A stretch of DNA of 64,000 nt, taken from Amorphochlora amoebiformis. Taxonomy: Eukaryota > Cercozoa > Chlorarachniophyceae. Location: contig BAAHQB010000292.1 of assembly GCA_054601695.1 (NCBI GenBank), positions 160,427 to 224,426 of the forward strand. The letters run 5' to 3'. Positions within the stretch are counted from its first letter, which is position 1. Each line of letters begins with the position of its first letter. Positions 1 through 64,000 of the stretch are shown one piece after another. The position numbers were made by a program, and so were the translations under genes. The notes beneath the pieces were generated by a model. It saw only the letters and a list, made by a program, of their open reading frames with translations, did no database searches and was not told the DNA's origin.

Positions 1-25
1 ATTATACATATATATATATATATGC

Positions 26-75
<50 letters not shown>

Positions 76-415
76 ATATATATGTAAATATATATAAATA
101 TATATATATACATATGTATATTATATAAATATATATGTATATAGAAATATATATGTATATAGAAATATATATATATATATACGTATATCGATACATGCAG
201 AAATGTATGTGTACTTATTTCTGTATGCATGGGTGTATAAACATATGTGTAAACATATACACACATATGTCTATGTATCTATATTTGTTATATATATATA
301 TATATTATATATATACACACACATATACATATATTATATATTTATATATATTAATATATATATTATGTATATATATATATATATATGAATTTACACAATC
401 AAGAGATATACATAT

Positions 416-502
<87 letters not shown>

Positions 503-522
503 ATATTATATATATATATATG

Positions 523-563
<41 letters not shown>

Positions 564-812
564 TTTCTGTATAAAATATATTTATATCTTTTCATACACA
601 TAAAAGAATATATATATATATATATATATATAAATATACATTATATATATATATATATATATATGTATATAAATATATAAATATATATATATATATGCAC
701 ACACACACAATATTCTTTTAAGAATAAACCAAATAAATCTATGTTGATAAGTATGCATATGAAGTATATTCAAGTCGATAAATATATGCATATTATGTGC
801 GCAATAGCTCAC
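1..812. repeat. AT-microsatellite intron of the STK36-like gene
   Basis: Almost pure (AT)n with small interruptions around 195-290, 390-415, 560-610 and 700-800. No exon is recognisable on either strand. The kinase exon ending at 813 on the minus strand has a GT donor (gtgagc) leading into this stretch, so this is the next intron of that gene. Its following exon, which should carry the DFG motif, must lie outside the window. Confidence 0.75.
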
Positions 813-4377
<3,565 letters not shown>

Positions 4378-4870
4378 CTGAGAATTTGGAGATGATCCTT
4401 ATCGGTCTCCACGTTCTTCGTTTCTCTGTATCTTTTTCGGGTTCAGAGTTAACGGGGCGGAGAGACGGCGATGAGGGAAGCGATTCTTGATAGTTGAGAA
4501 TGAATGTGACCAATCGGGGTGACAGACCGTGACGGTTTAGAAACATCACGTCGTACGTTACGATTGGTGTACTTTCGGTATTTTCTCAGCATTTATTTTC
4601 CAGAAAATTTCGCGCATTCTTTGGCCCGAAGACACGTCGATACGGTTGCCCCCTCCCTACTGAATATTGGCTTATATTTTATATATCGAGTACCCTCACT
4701 TCATCATTTCGTTTTGGATATCCTATTCCTACCAAAATTGTAAAAACCAACCAACCACCTTCCTTAACCCGAAGAAATATCCTGAGAATTTAAAACAGCG
4801 CCCTCAAGACCGCTCTCATTCTGCCAAACCTACCCCCTCCCCCCCTGAAACAGACTCTGATCATCCGAAC
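4378..4870. promoter_or_regulatory. Divergent promoter region, STK36-like / LOG-like genes
   Basis: This 493-bp stretch lies between the two divergent start codons (4377 minus, 4871 plus). It is one of the few parts without microsatellite and has mixed base composition. A TATA-like run sits near 4674-4688 on the plus strand. No other known element is recognisable. The call rests on gene arrangement. Confidence 0.6.
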
Positions 4871-12786
<7,916 letters not shown>

Positions 12787-12796
12787 GTGACATATA

Positions 12797-12847
<51 letters not shown>

Positions 12848-12949
12848 TTATGTATGTATATAGAAATATGTATGTAGCATATATACATATATATATATAT
12901 AATATAAACATATATATATATATATATATGTATAATATATATATAAACA

Positions 12950-12980
<31 letters not shown>

Positions 12981-13066
12981 CTATGTATATAAATATGTAT
13001 ATGTATATATATATACATATATATATTATACATATATATATACATATACATATATACATATATATT

Positions 13067-13111
<45 letters not shown>

Positions 13112-13119
13112 GCGTTTAG

Positions 13120-36954
<23,835 letters not shown>

Positions 36955-36960
36955 GTACAG

Positions 36961-37023
<63 letters not shown>

Positions 37024-37027
37024 TATA

Positions 37028-37079
<52 letters not shown>

Positions 37080-37232
37080 CATGAGTATATACACATATAT
37101 ATATGTATGTATACATACATATATATATATATATGTACGTAAATATATATATATATATATATAATATATATATACATATATATATATATATTTGAATTTA
37201 TGAAGAGAATTTATGAAATTCACTGAAGTCAA

Positions 37233-37272
<40 letters not shown>

Positions 37273-37285
37273 ATATATACATATA

Positions 37286-37327
<42 letters not shown>

Positions 37328-37494
37328 ATATATCTATATATACATGTGTATTTCACATTTGTATTGACTTTCGATTGAGATGTATGTATATCTATATATA
37401 ATATATATGTATATATATATATAAGTATATATGTAAATGAAACCGTTGCACATCCATGGACACGCACATACATATACATATTTATGCATATAAG

Positions 37495-37550
<56 letters not shown>

Positions 37551-37600
37551 ATTACACATCCATGTACACGCACATACATATACATATTTATGTATGCAAG

Positions 37601-37644
<44 letters not shown>

Positions 37645-38961
37645 CACATTCATGTACACGCACATACATATACATATTTATGTATGCAAGTATTATATAT
37701 TTATATATATATATACATATATTACACATCCTTGTACACGCACATACATATTTTTGTATGCAAGTATACGATATACTATACACACATATATACATATATA
37801 TACATATATATATATATATATGTATATATGTGTGTGTATTATATGTGCATGTGTATGTATATATATTATATATATGTATATGTGTATATATATAGTATGT
37901 AAGCGAATCTACATATACTTTTATGCTAAATATCTATATTTAGCACATATACTAATGTATATGTATACAAATGTATGTTATATACATACATATTTACACA
38001 TTCATGTGTACAATATAGATGAAAATTTATATATAGATTACATAAAATCTGAAAAAAATCATATACATTACAATAAAATATTCATGAAATACATATATAT
38101 TTTGTATAATTTGATTCTCAGGTACACTCACAAACGACTGGACGCTGTGTAACGCTGCCTAAGCCTTCGCATATATCAATTTACTGACAAATGCCTCGAA
38201 TTCGGAACTCGAAGGGTTACTATCTATCTATCTTTTGGCTGGGGTTCGTCTGGAATCCCGGGATTTCTGGAATTCCCCGGAATCCCCGGATGTTGATATG
38301 GTTACATTTCCGTAGCAACTAGCTATAGAACATCTAGTCATACTATCAAATATACCGACTACCTACTCAAGTTAGTGTATACCAAGTTTGTCACATATAT
38401 ATTCTGGATGTTATTATTATATATTTGAAATCACGTTTCATAGTATATATAAGCTAACCATTAGCTAATTCTCTAGTAATTATCAGAGTCGTATCGAGAC
38501 GACGTATCCAGTATCCGGTCATTCTAGTCATTGTTTACCATAGCTTACTACTTTCTAGAGTTTTGGGTCGTTTACCGATTTTTGAATTTTTTTAATTTTT
38601 GAATTTTTGAATATCGACTAGACTAGTAGAAGCTGGAGTCTAGAGCTAGTAGAATACACAAAGGTGTAAATCTGTGTAAGATACACTAGATACAGGTGAT
38701 GTTGACGTATACTTGCACATATACTAGATATACAACATTCCAAAATTTTCTTTAATAGTACTACTAGCGAATTACTGGTATCTTACTATAGTACATGATA
38801 CGATGAGAAAGTTGTAAGTTCGACGGATACGTGGGTAACACTCAGTCTCAGTGTCCCAATTTGTCATGATTATGTACGGTACTATACAATCGCATACATG
38901 ACACATATACATCATGCCAATGATTACACGTGTATACTAAATGTTGTATTATGTTATATGT

Positions 38962-39009
<48 letters not shown>

Positions 39010-39086
39010 CAATCGGATAGTTATGATCAAATTGAAGTCAGCCCCACGGTGTTACTAGTAACAATATATATGACACAATATAAATG

Positions 39087-39173
<87 letters not shown>

Positions 39174-39776
39174 ATATATATATATATATGTATATAGGCG
39201 TATGTATGTATACGTACGTACGTACGTACATACGTATACGTGTCAATACATACGTCTAATATGTGCATTCGTACATGTATGCATGCGTAGAAACGTAGAA
39301 CAGTGCAAACATACGTATACCTGGTCTACGTACGTACGTACGCATTCTACTAGTAATTTATTGCACAGCGCCTATTACCGCGCATGGGTTACTATGCTTG
39401 TCAGTAGCTGGCTAAGTCTATGTAATATTCAGAAATACCTAAAATACGACACCGATCCGGTCCTTCGACGTCGCTGGATAGGATAACTAAGTTCACGACA
39501 ACACGTATATATACACTACATACATGAATATGCTGGATAATGATACATAGCACGACGCAATGATCGTGACGACCTCTATCTAGTCTATATACTAGATATA
39601 CATACTAGTAATTAATATATAGCACAGCGCCTATTTACTAGATTTATTATAATATTATAATATTACCTACCGCGCGCATGGGTTACTATGCTGACTTAAT
39701 ATTCACACTCACATTGAAAACATGTCATGAACATTCGAAAACTACTATAGAGCTAGGCAAGCTTCCAGAGCTTGGT
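36955..39776. other. Convergent intergenic region, left arm
   Basis: Lies between the GPR stop and the stop of the minus-strand GIDE gene. 36955-37440 is (AT)n. 37440-37770 has four copies of a ~100-bp unit (cacgcacatacatatacata with tatgtatgcaagtat). 38100-38940 and 39190-39700 are ordinary sequence rich in CTAG and TACGTA, with self-complementary (ACGT)n at 39208-39245. A direct repeat (actagtaatt, gcacagcgcctatt, gcgcatgggttactatgct) occurs near 39347-39401 and 39603-39692. No gene was recognised. Confidence 0.7.
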
Positions 39777-47260
<7,484 letters not shown>

Positions 47261-48161
47261 TTTTGGGAAGATCGGAAATGTCACTTGGAGTGACTCAGAG
47301 ACACGTTACCGTGACATAACATGGTGACATAAGGCAATGAGTGTGACATGACAAGGTGACATTTTTTCACTTTCAAAGACCATCCCCACACATTGACTGT
47401 CAAAAGACATCTCACGTCTTGACTGTCAAGACACCCATACCCCAAGTGCCAGAGTTTGGCTGTCTAGAGTCTGTGAGTAAGTTACTTAGACCTTTGTAAA
47501 CTATACACCACACATATTCACTGTCAAGAGGTCTGGCTTGAACAGGAGTCAATGGTCTAGTCACAGATTCAAGTCTAGAAATCAAACACAGAGATCAACG
47601 ATACATCGACGTGCACGTCGTCGAGATCGTAGCTGCTGACATCCGTGCATGCACCTCTACACACGGATTTGCTATGTATGCGTGGATGGATTACTCTTTT
47701 TTGAAAAAAGACAACTGACAGTTACAAAAAAAGGAACCGTTTACATTTGGAGAACTAATTAATTAGCATATGAAATTAACACCGTACGACATATCGTGAC
47801 ACAGGTACTGCGGCACATATGATGCATGGTCACTTCTAGTCACTTGTACGTTAATTATTAATATTGCGATTGTAATAATAATATTTATGTAGTCCAACCG
47901 GGAATACCAATGTGATAGTAGTACAATATATTTTCGTACCTTGATACGGTAAGTACATGTAGCATAAATATATATTATATCGATATCTATCGATATCTAT
48001 AACCGTAATAGAGTAATCAATATATTATGCTCAACAATTAATATTGCAGTAACTAGGTAAATATACCTAGAACGCACCAGTGATGACATTGAACTTCAGG
48101 AACTTTCTAGAAAATACTCTAAATCTACATGATATATATCTATATCACCGTTGACTAGTTG
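47261..48161 (-). promoter_or_regulatory. Upstream region of the left GIDE gene
   Basis: About 900 bp of ordinary sequence between the stop of the truncated upstream gene (48162) and the GIDE start. Read on the coding strand, ATGTCAC occurs several times within ~70 bp of the start codon. The motif CTTGACAGT or close forms recur further up, including a near-perfect palindrome (gtcttgac, one base, gtcaagac) at 47416-47432. The right arm conserves all of these. Confidence 0.55.
47416..47432. promoter_or_regulatory. 17-bp palindrome GTCTTGAC-N-GTCAAGAC
   Basis: Eight-base arms around one central base, about 155 bp before the GIDE start codon. The same site is at 52172-52188 before the right copy. 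It is a candidate dimeric factor site; no factor is implied. Confidence 0.5.
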
Positions 48162-48275
48162 TCATATCCGTTTCGGATCATTATTTCGTAAGAATTTCTC
48201 TCGAATGTCAGGATTCAACGCTATCTGTTCGCGATAACTGAAGACACAAAATACGTATGCATATATATATGTATG

Positions 48276-48367
<92 letters not shown>

Positions 48368-48441
48368 TGAGCGAATACAGTTGTGTACATACGTGTATAT
48401 ACACATTATATCATTGTATATTTACACTTACATATGTATGC

Positions 48442-48490
<49 letters not shown>

Positions 48491-48677
48491 CATATTCATA
48501 TGTATATATGTATATGTACATATCTATATCTACATCTATATCTACATCCATATGTGTATATGCATATTAATACATATGCATACATACATATGTACATATA
48601 TATACATACATACATAACATATATATACATATATATGTATGTGTATATATATATAACATATATATATATATATACAC

Positions 48678-48720
<43 letters not shown>

Positions 48721-48968
48721 TATGTATACATAGAACACACACATATATATACATACATGTATACATAAAACATACATACATACATACATACACACATATA
48801 TATATAAACATATATACATACATATACATATATATATATATATGTATGTATGCATATACGTACGTATACATATTTATACACACATTTGTAATGTACAGAT
48901 TCTCATATATGTGTATATATTTACATATATATACATAATACATATAATATATATACATACATATACAT

Positions 48969-49024
<56 letters not shown>

Positions 49025-49250
49025 GTATATGTATATATGTGTGTATAGATTTTACACATACATATCGATACGCGTGTACGTATAAATACAGGATTGGTCT
49101 TTCCCAATATATATTATATACATATACATATACACACATACGCATGTATAAACATGCATACATACATATACATATATACATACACATAAAATACTTATTA
49201 TTACTTTCTAACTATCCTATATGTATATTTTCATATATATACACACACAT

Positions 49251-49281
<31 letters not shown>

Positions 49282-49430
49282 CATATATATATATATATAT
49301 GTATATGTATATATGTAATATATATATATGTAATATTTGTTCTTACTTTCTAAATATCCTAAGTACATCCGAACTTTGTATCGATGGGTCATCTTCCCAT
49401 GTTTGCTTAGGCAGTAAATCTCCACCCTCC
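48162..49430 (-). CDS. Last two exons of an unidentified gene, cut at the palindrome centre (left)
   Basis: Exon 49347-49430 (acceptor aagtag|GGAGGGTGG, donor AA|gtaag) and terminal exon 48162-48237 (acceptor cttcag, stop TGA). In the frame that joins correctly they read [27 protein letters not shown], then [17 protein letters not shown] and RNNDPKRI. A second open frame in the first exon hits a stop after joining, so it was not chosen. Upstream exons are absent because the sequence turns back on itself near 50170. Between the exons is (AT)n with a (GA)n run at 48321-48363. The family was not recognised. Confidence 0.7.
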
Positions 49431-49500
49431 CTACTTAATCAGATACTTGTATATACATCTAGTAATATATATATTAATCTACGTTTATATATATATATAT

Positions 49501-49517
49501 AATATATATATATATGC

Positions 49518-49571
<54 letters not shown>

Positions 49572-49657
49572 TATATATGCTTAGGCAGTAAATCTCCACC
49601 CTCCCTACTTAATCAGATACTTGCATATACATCTAGTTATATATATATTATTCTACG

Positions 49658-49701
<44 letters not shown>

Positions 49702-49713
49702 GTATATAAGCAT

Positions 49714-49770
<57 letters not shown>

Positions 49771-49856
49771 GTATGTATGCTTAGGCAGTAAATCACCACC
49801 CTCCCTACTTATTGAGATACTTGCATATATATCTAGTCATATATATATTATTCTAC

Positions 49857-49904
<48 letters not shown>

Positions 49905-50019
49905 ATGTATATGCTTAGGCAGTAGATCTCCACCCTCCCTACTTATTGAGATACTTGCATATATATCTAGTCATATATATATAAATTATTCTACGTATAT
50001 ATATAAATATAATATATAT

Positions 50020-50052
<33 letters not shown>

Positions 50053-50086
50053 AACGAATATATATATATATTACTATTGAAATACT

Positions 50087-50129
<43 letters not shown>

Positions 50130-50170
50130 TAGGCAGTAAATCTACACCCTCCTACTATTTATATATATAT
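49501..50170. repeat. Palindrome spacer with tandem exon-edge copies
   Basis: Contains four further copies (near 49575, 49780, 49910 and 50128) of the minus-strand segment gcttaggcagtaaatctcca through cctacttaatcagatact. This is the acceptor edge of the exon at 49347-49430 in reverse. The orientation flips at about 50170-50210, where the first right-arm copy (50215-50270) begins. Confidence 0.93.
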
Positions 50171-50238
50171 AAATAATTATACGTATATATGATTAATATA
50201 TATATTATAGATGTATATACAAGTATCTGATTAAGTAG

Positions 50239-51438
<1,200 letters not shown>

Positions 51439-52343
51439 CAACTAGTCAACGGTGATATAGATATATATCATGTAGATTTAGAGTATTTTCTAGAAAGTTC
51501 CTGAAGTTCAATGTCATCACTGGTGCGTTCTAGGTATATTTACCTAGTTACTGCAATATTATTTGTTGATCATGATATATTGATTACTCTATTACACGGT
51601 GATAGATACCGATAGATATCGATATAATATATTTTTATGCTACATGTACTTACCGTATCAAGGTACGAAAATATATTGTACTACTATCACATTGGTATTC
51701 CCGGTTGGACTACATAAATATTATTATTACGATATCGCAATATTAATAATTAACGTACAAGTGACTAGAAGTGACCATGCATCATATGTGCCGTAGTACC
51801 TGTGTCACGATATGTCGTACGGTGTTAATTTCATATGCTAATTAATTAGTTCTCCAAATGTAAACGGTTCCTTTTTTTGTAACTGTCAGTTGTCTTTTTT
51901 CAAAAAAGAGTAATCCATCCACGCATACATAGCAAATCCGTGTGTAGAGGTGCATGCACGGATGTCAGCAGCTACGATCTCGACGACGTGCACGTCGATG
52001 TATCGTTGATCTCTGTGTTTGATTTCTAGACTTGAATCTGTGACTAGACCATTGACTCCTGTTCAGGCCAGACCTCTTGACAGTGAATATGTGTGGTGTA
52101 TAGTTTACAAAGGTCTAAGTAACTTACTCACAGACTCTAGACAGCCAAACTCTGGCACTTGGGGTATGGGTGTCTTGACAGTCAAGACGTGAGATGTCTT
52201 TTGACAGTAAATGTGTGGGGGGGGGTCTTGACGGTGAAAAAATGTCACCTTGTCATGTCACACTCATTGCCTAATGTCACCATGTTATGTCACGGTAACG
52301 TGTCTCTGAGTCACTCCAAGTGACATTTACGATCTTCCAAAAA
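51439..52343 (+). promoter_or_regulatory. Upstream region of the right GIDE gene
   Basis: Mirror of 47261-48161. It conserves the ATGTCAC repeats (about 52242-52330), the CTTGACAGT motifs (about 52075, 52172, 52198) and the palindrome at 52172-52188. A G run at 52217-52225 is longer than in the left arm. Confidence 0.55.
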
Positions 52344-60157
<7,814 letters not shown>

Positions 60158-60720
60158 ACCAAGCTCTGGAAGCTTGCCTAGCTCTATAGTAGTTTGCGAA
60201 TGTTCATGACATGTTTTCAATGTGAGTGTGAATATTAAGTCAGCATAGTAACCCATGCGCGGTAGGTAATAAATCTAGTAAATAGGCGCTGTGCTATATA
60301 TTAATTACTAGTATGTATATCTAGTATATAGACTAGATAGAGGTCGTCACGATCATTGCGTCGTGCTATGTATCATTATCCAGCATATTCATGTATGTAG
60401 TGTATATATACGTGTTGTCGTGAACTTAGTTATCCTATCCAGCGACGTCGAAGGACCGGATCGGTGTCGTATTTTAGGTATTTCTGAATATTACATAGAC
60501 TTAGCCAGCTACTGACAAGCATAGTAACCCATGCGCGGTAATGAATAGGAGCTGTGCAATATATTACTAGTAGAATGCGTACGTACGTACGTACACCAGG
60601 TATACGTATGAGTGCACTGTTCTACGTTTCTACGCATGCATACATGCACGAATGCACGTACTAGACGTACGTATTGACACGTATACGTATGTACGTACGT
60701 ACGTACGTATACATACATAC

Positions 60721-60760
<40 letters not shown>

Positions 60761-60823
60761 CATATATATTGTTACTAGTAACACCGTGGGGCTGACTTCA
60801 ATTTGATCATAACTATCCGATCG

Positions 60824-60878
<55 letters not shown>

Positions 60879-62025
60879 ATATAATATTTAGTATACACGT
60901 GTAATCATTGGCATGATGTATATGTGTCATGTATGCGATTGTATAGTACCGTACATAATCATGACAAATTGGGACACTGAGACTGAGTGTTACACGTATC
61001 CGTCGAACTTACAACTTTCTCATCGTATCATGTACTTACTATAGTAAGATACCAGAAATTCGCTAGTAGTACTATTAAAGAAAATTTTGGAATGTTGTAT
61101 ATCTAGTATATGTGCAAGTAAGTATACGTCAACATCACCTGTATCTAGTGTATCTTACACAGATTTACACAGTTGTGTATTCTACTAGCTCTAGACTCCA
61201 GCTTCTACTAGTCTAGTCGATATTCAAAAATTCTAAAATTCAAAAAATTCAAAAATCGGTAAACGACCCAAAACTCTAGAAAGTAGTAAGTTATTGTAAA
61301 CAATGAATAGAATGACCGGATACTGGATACGTCGTCTCGATACGACTCTGGAAATTACTAGAGAATTAGCTAATGGTTAGCTTATATATACTATGAAACG
61401 TGATTTCAAATATATAATAACATCCAGAATATATATGTGACAAACTTGGTATATACTAGCTTGAGTAGGTAGTCGGTATATTTGATAGTATGACTAGATG
61501 TTCTATAGCTAGTTGCTACGGAAATGTAACAGAATCTGCATATCTAGCATACACATCCGGGGATTCCGGGGAATTCCAGAAATCCCGGGATTCCAGACGA
61601 ACCCCAGCCAAAAAGATAGATAGATAGTAACCCTTCCAGTTCCGAATTCGAGGTATTTGTCAGTAAATTGATATATCCGAAGGCTTAGGCAGCGTTACAC
61701 AGCGTCCAGTCGTTTGTGAGTGTACCTGAGAATCAAATTATACAAAATATATATGTATTTCATGAATATTTTATTGTAATGTATACGATTTTTTTTCAGA
61801 TTTTGCGTAAATCTATATGTATATATAATTTTTCATCTGTATTGTACACATGAATATGTAAATATGTATGTATATAACATACATTTGTATACATATACAT
61901 TAGTATATGTGCTAAATATAGATATTTAGCATAAAAATATATGTAGATTCGCTTACATACTATATATATACACATATACATATATATAATATATATACAT
62001 ACACATGCACATATAATACACACAC

Positions 62026-62067
<42 letters not shown>

Positions 62068-62237
62068 ATATATATGTATATATATGTATATATGTGTGTA
62101 TAGTATATCGTATACTTGCATACAAAAATATGTATGTGCGTGTACAAGGATGTGTAATATATGTATATATATATATATAAATATATAATACTTGCATACA
62201 TAAATATGTATATGTATGTGCGTGTACATGAATGTGT

Positions 62238-62280
<43 letters not shown>

Positions 62281-62333
62281 ATACTTGCATACATAAATAT
62301 GTATATGTATGTGCGTGTACATGGATGTGTAAT

Positions 62334-62389
<56 letters not shown>

Positions 62390-62556
62390 CTTATATGCAT
62401 AAATATGTATATGTGTGTGCGTGTCCATGGATGTGCAACGGTTTCATTTACATATATACTTATATATATATATACATATATATTATATATAGATATACAT
62501 ACATCTCAATCGAAAGTCAATACAAATGTAAAATACACATGTATATATAGATATAT

Positions 62557-62590
<34 letters not shown>

Positions 62591-62761
62591 TATATGTATA
62601 TATACACACACATATATATATATATGTATGTATGTATATATTTGACTTCAGTGAATTTCATAAATTCTCTTCATAAATTCAAATATATATATATATATAA
62701 AAAATATATATATAATATATAAAATATACATAATATATATATATATATATATATATATGTG

Positions 62762-62795
<34 letters not shown>

Positions 62796-62830
62796 GACAT
62801 ATATATTTATATTTGTACATGCAGATATTA

Positions 62831-62887
<57 letters not shown>

Positions 62888-62893
62888 CTGTAC
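60158..62893. other. Convergent intergenic region, right arm
   Basis: Mirror of 36955-39776. It contains the direct repeat around gcgcggtaggt / gcgcggtaatg with ctgtgc (about 60245-60310 and 60520-60575), (ACGT)n near 60570-60710, the CTAG-rich stretch 60890-61740, and the ~100-bp minisatellite at 62095-62445. No gene was recognised. Confidence 0.7.
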
Positions 62894-63713
<820 letters not shown>

Positions 63714-63838
63714 CTGGAAAAATGCATATATATATATATATATATATATGTATACTATACATATATTTACATATTGTATATAATTATATATTATATATAT
63801 ACTTACACATGTATATACATATGTATATTCTTTTATAA

Positions 63839-63875
<37 letters not shown>

Positions 63876-63957
63876 GATATATATATATATATACGTATAT
63901 ATATGTAGAGTATATATAGTTTATGTGTGTATTTCATATAAATATTGCATAGATATG

Positions 63958-63995
<38 letters not shown>

Positions 63996-64000
63996 AATTT

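Noticed and set aside
39208-39245. (ACGT)n as a regulatory element
   Set aside because: It is a self-complementary microsatellite in a gene-free convergent region with nothing else to support a role.
49231-49425. Alternative frame [12 protein letters not shown] in the truncated gene's exon
   Set aside because: It joins out of phase with the terminal exon and hits a stop after a few codons. The other frame joins cleanly to a plausible C-terminus.

Overview
This window comes from the nuclear genome of an intron-rich microbial eukaryote. The evidence is dozens of short exons with GT...AG borders in perfect phase, an STK36/Fused-type kinase (a family linked to cilia and flagella), and TTAGGG-type repeats. 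I cannot name the species. Most of the DNA is (AT)n microsatellite, with (CCCTAA)n telomere-type arrays, (CT)n/(GA)n tracts and short minisatellites. The low-complexity open frames of Tyr-Ile, Pro-Asn, Leu-Gly and Ser-Leu are products of these repeats. The real coding sequence is a few percent of the window, in exons of about 23-170 nt. I reconstructed genes by hand from splice phase and protein-family alignment.

Layout. (1) 813-4377, minus: 5' part of an STK36/Fused kinase, 7 exons, continuing off the left edge. (2) 4378-4870: compact divergent promoter region. (3) 4871-12786, plus: a LOG-family (lysine-decarboxylase-like) protein. (4) 13120-36954, plus: a complete gamma-glutamyl phosphate reductase (GPR/ProA, proline synthesis) in about 27 exons over 24 kb. 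LOG and GPR exons can be joined in frame without a stop, so they may be one fusion gene. (5) From about 35.86 kb to the window end lies a giant imperfect inverted repeat: left arm about 35,860-49,500, spacer about 49,500-50,170, right arm about 50,170-64,000 and continuing. Each arm has the last two GPR exons, a convergent intergenic region, a complete 13-exon GIDE-domain (MUL1-like, RING-less) membrane protein gene of 377 residues, and the last two exons of an unidentified gene that is cut by the palindrome centre.

Two patterns are the most unusual. First, many introns hold partial copies ('echoes') of the adjacent exon edge including its splice site, embedded in (AT)n or TTAGGG DNA. Acceptor-edge copies lie upstream of the true exon and donor-edge copies downstream, up to six per exon. 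Second, many introns are built from telomere-type repeats whose boundary units form the splice sites (GTAACCC or GTTAGGG donors, CCCTAG-like acceptors), and the C-rich strand is nearly always the coding strand whichever way the gene points.

The genes do not form one pathway. GPR acts in proline synthesis, LOG proteins are nucleotide-processing enzymes, STK36 is ciliary or Hedgehog-type, and GIDE proteins are organelle membrane proteins. All calls rest on reading the sequence; no database search was run.
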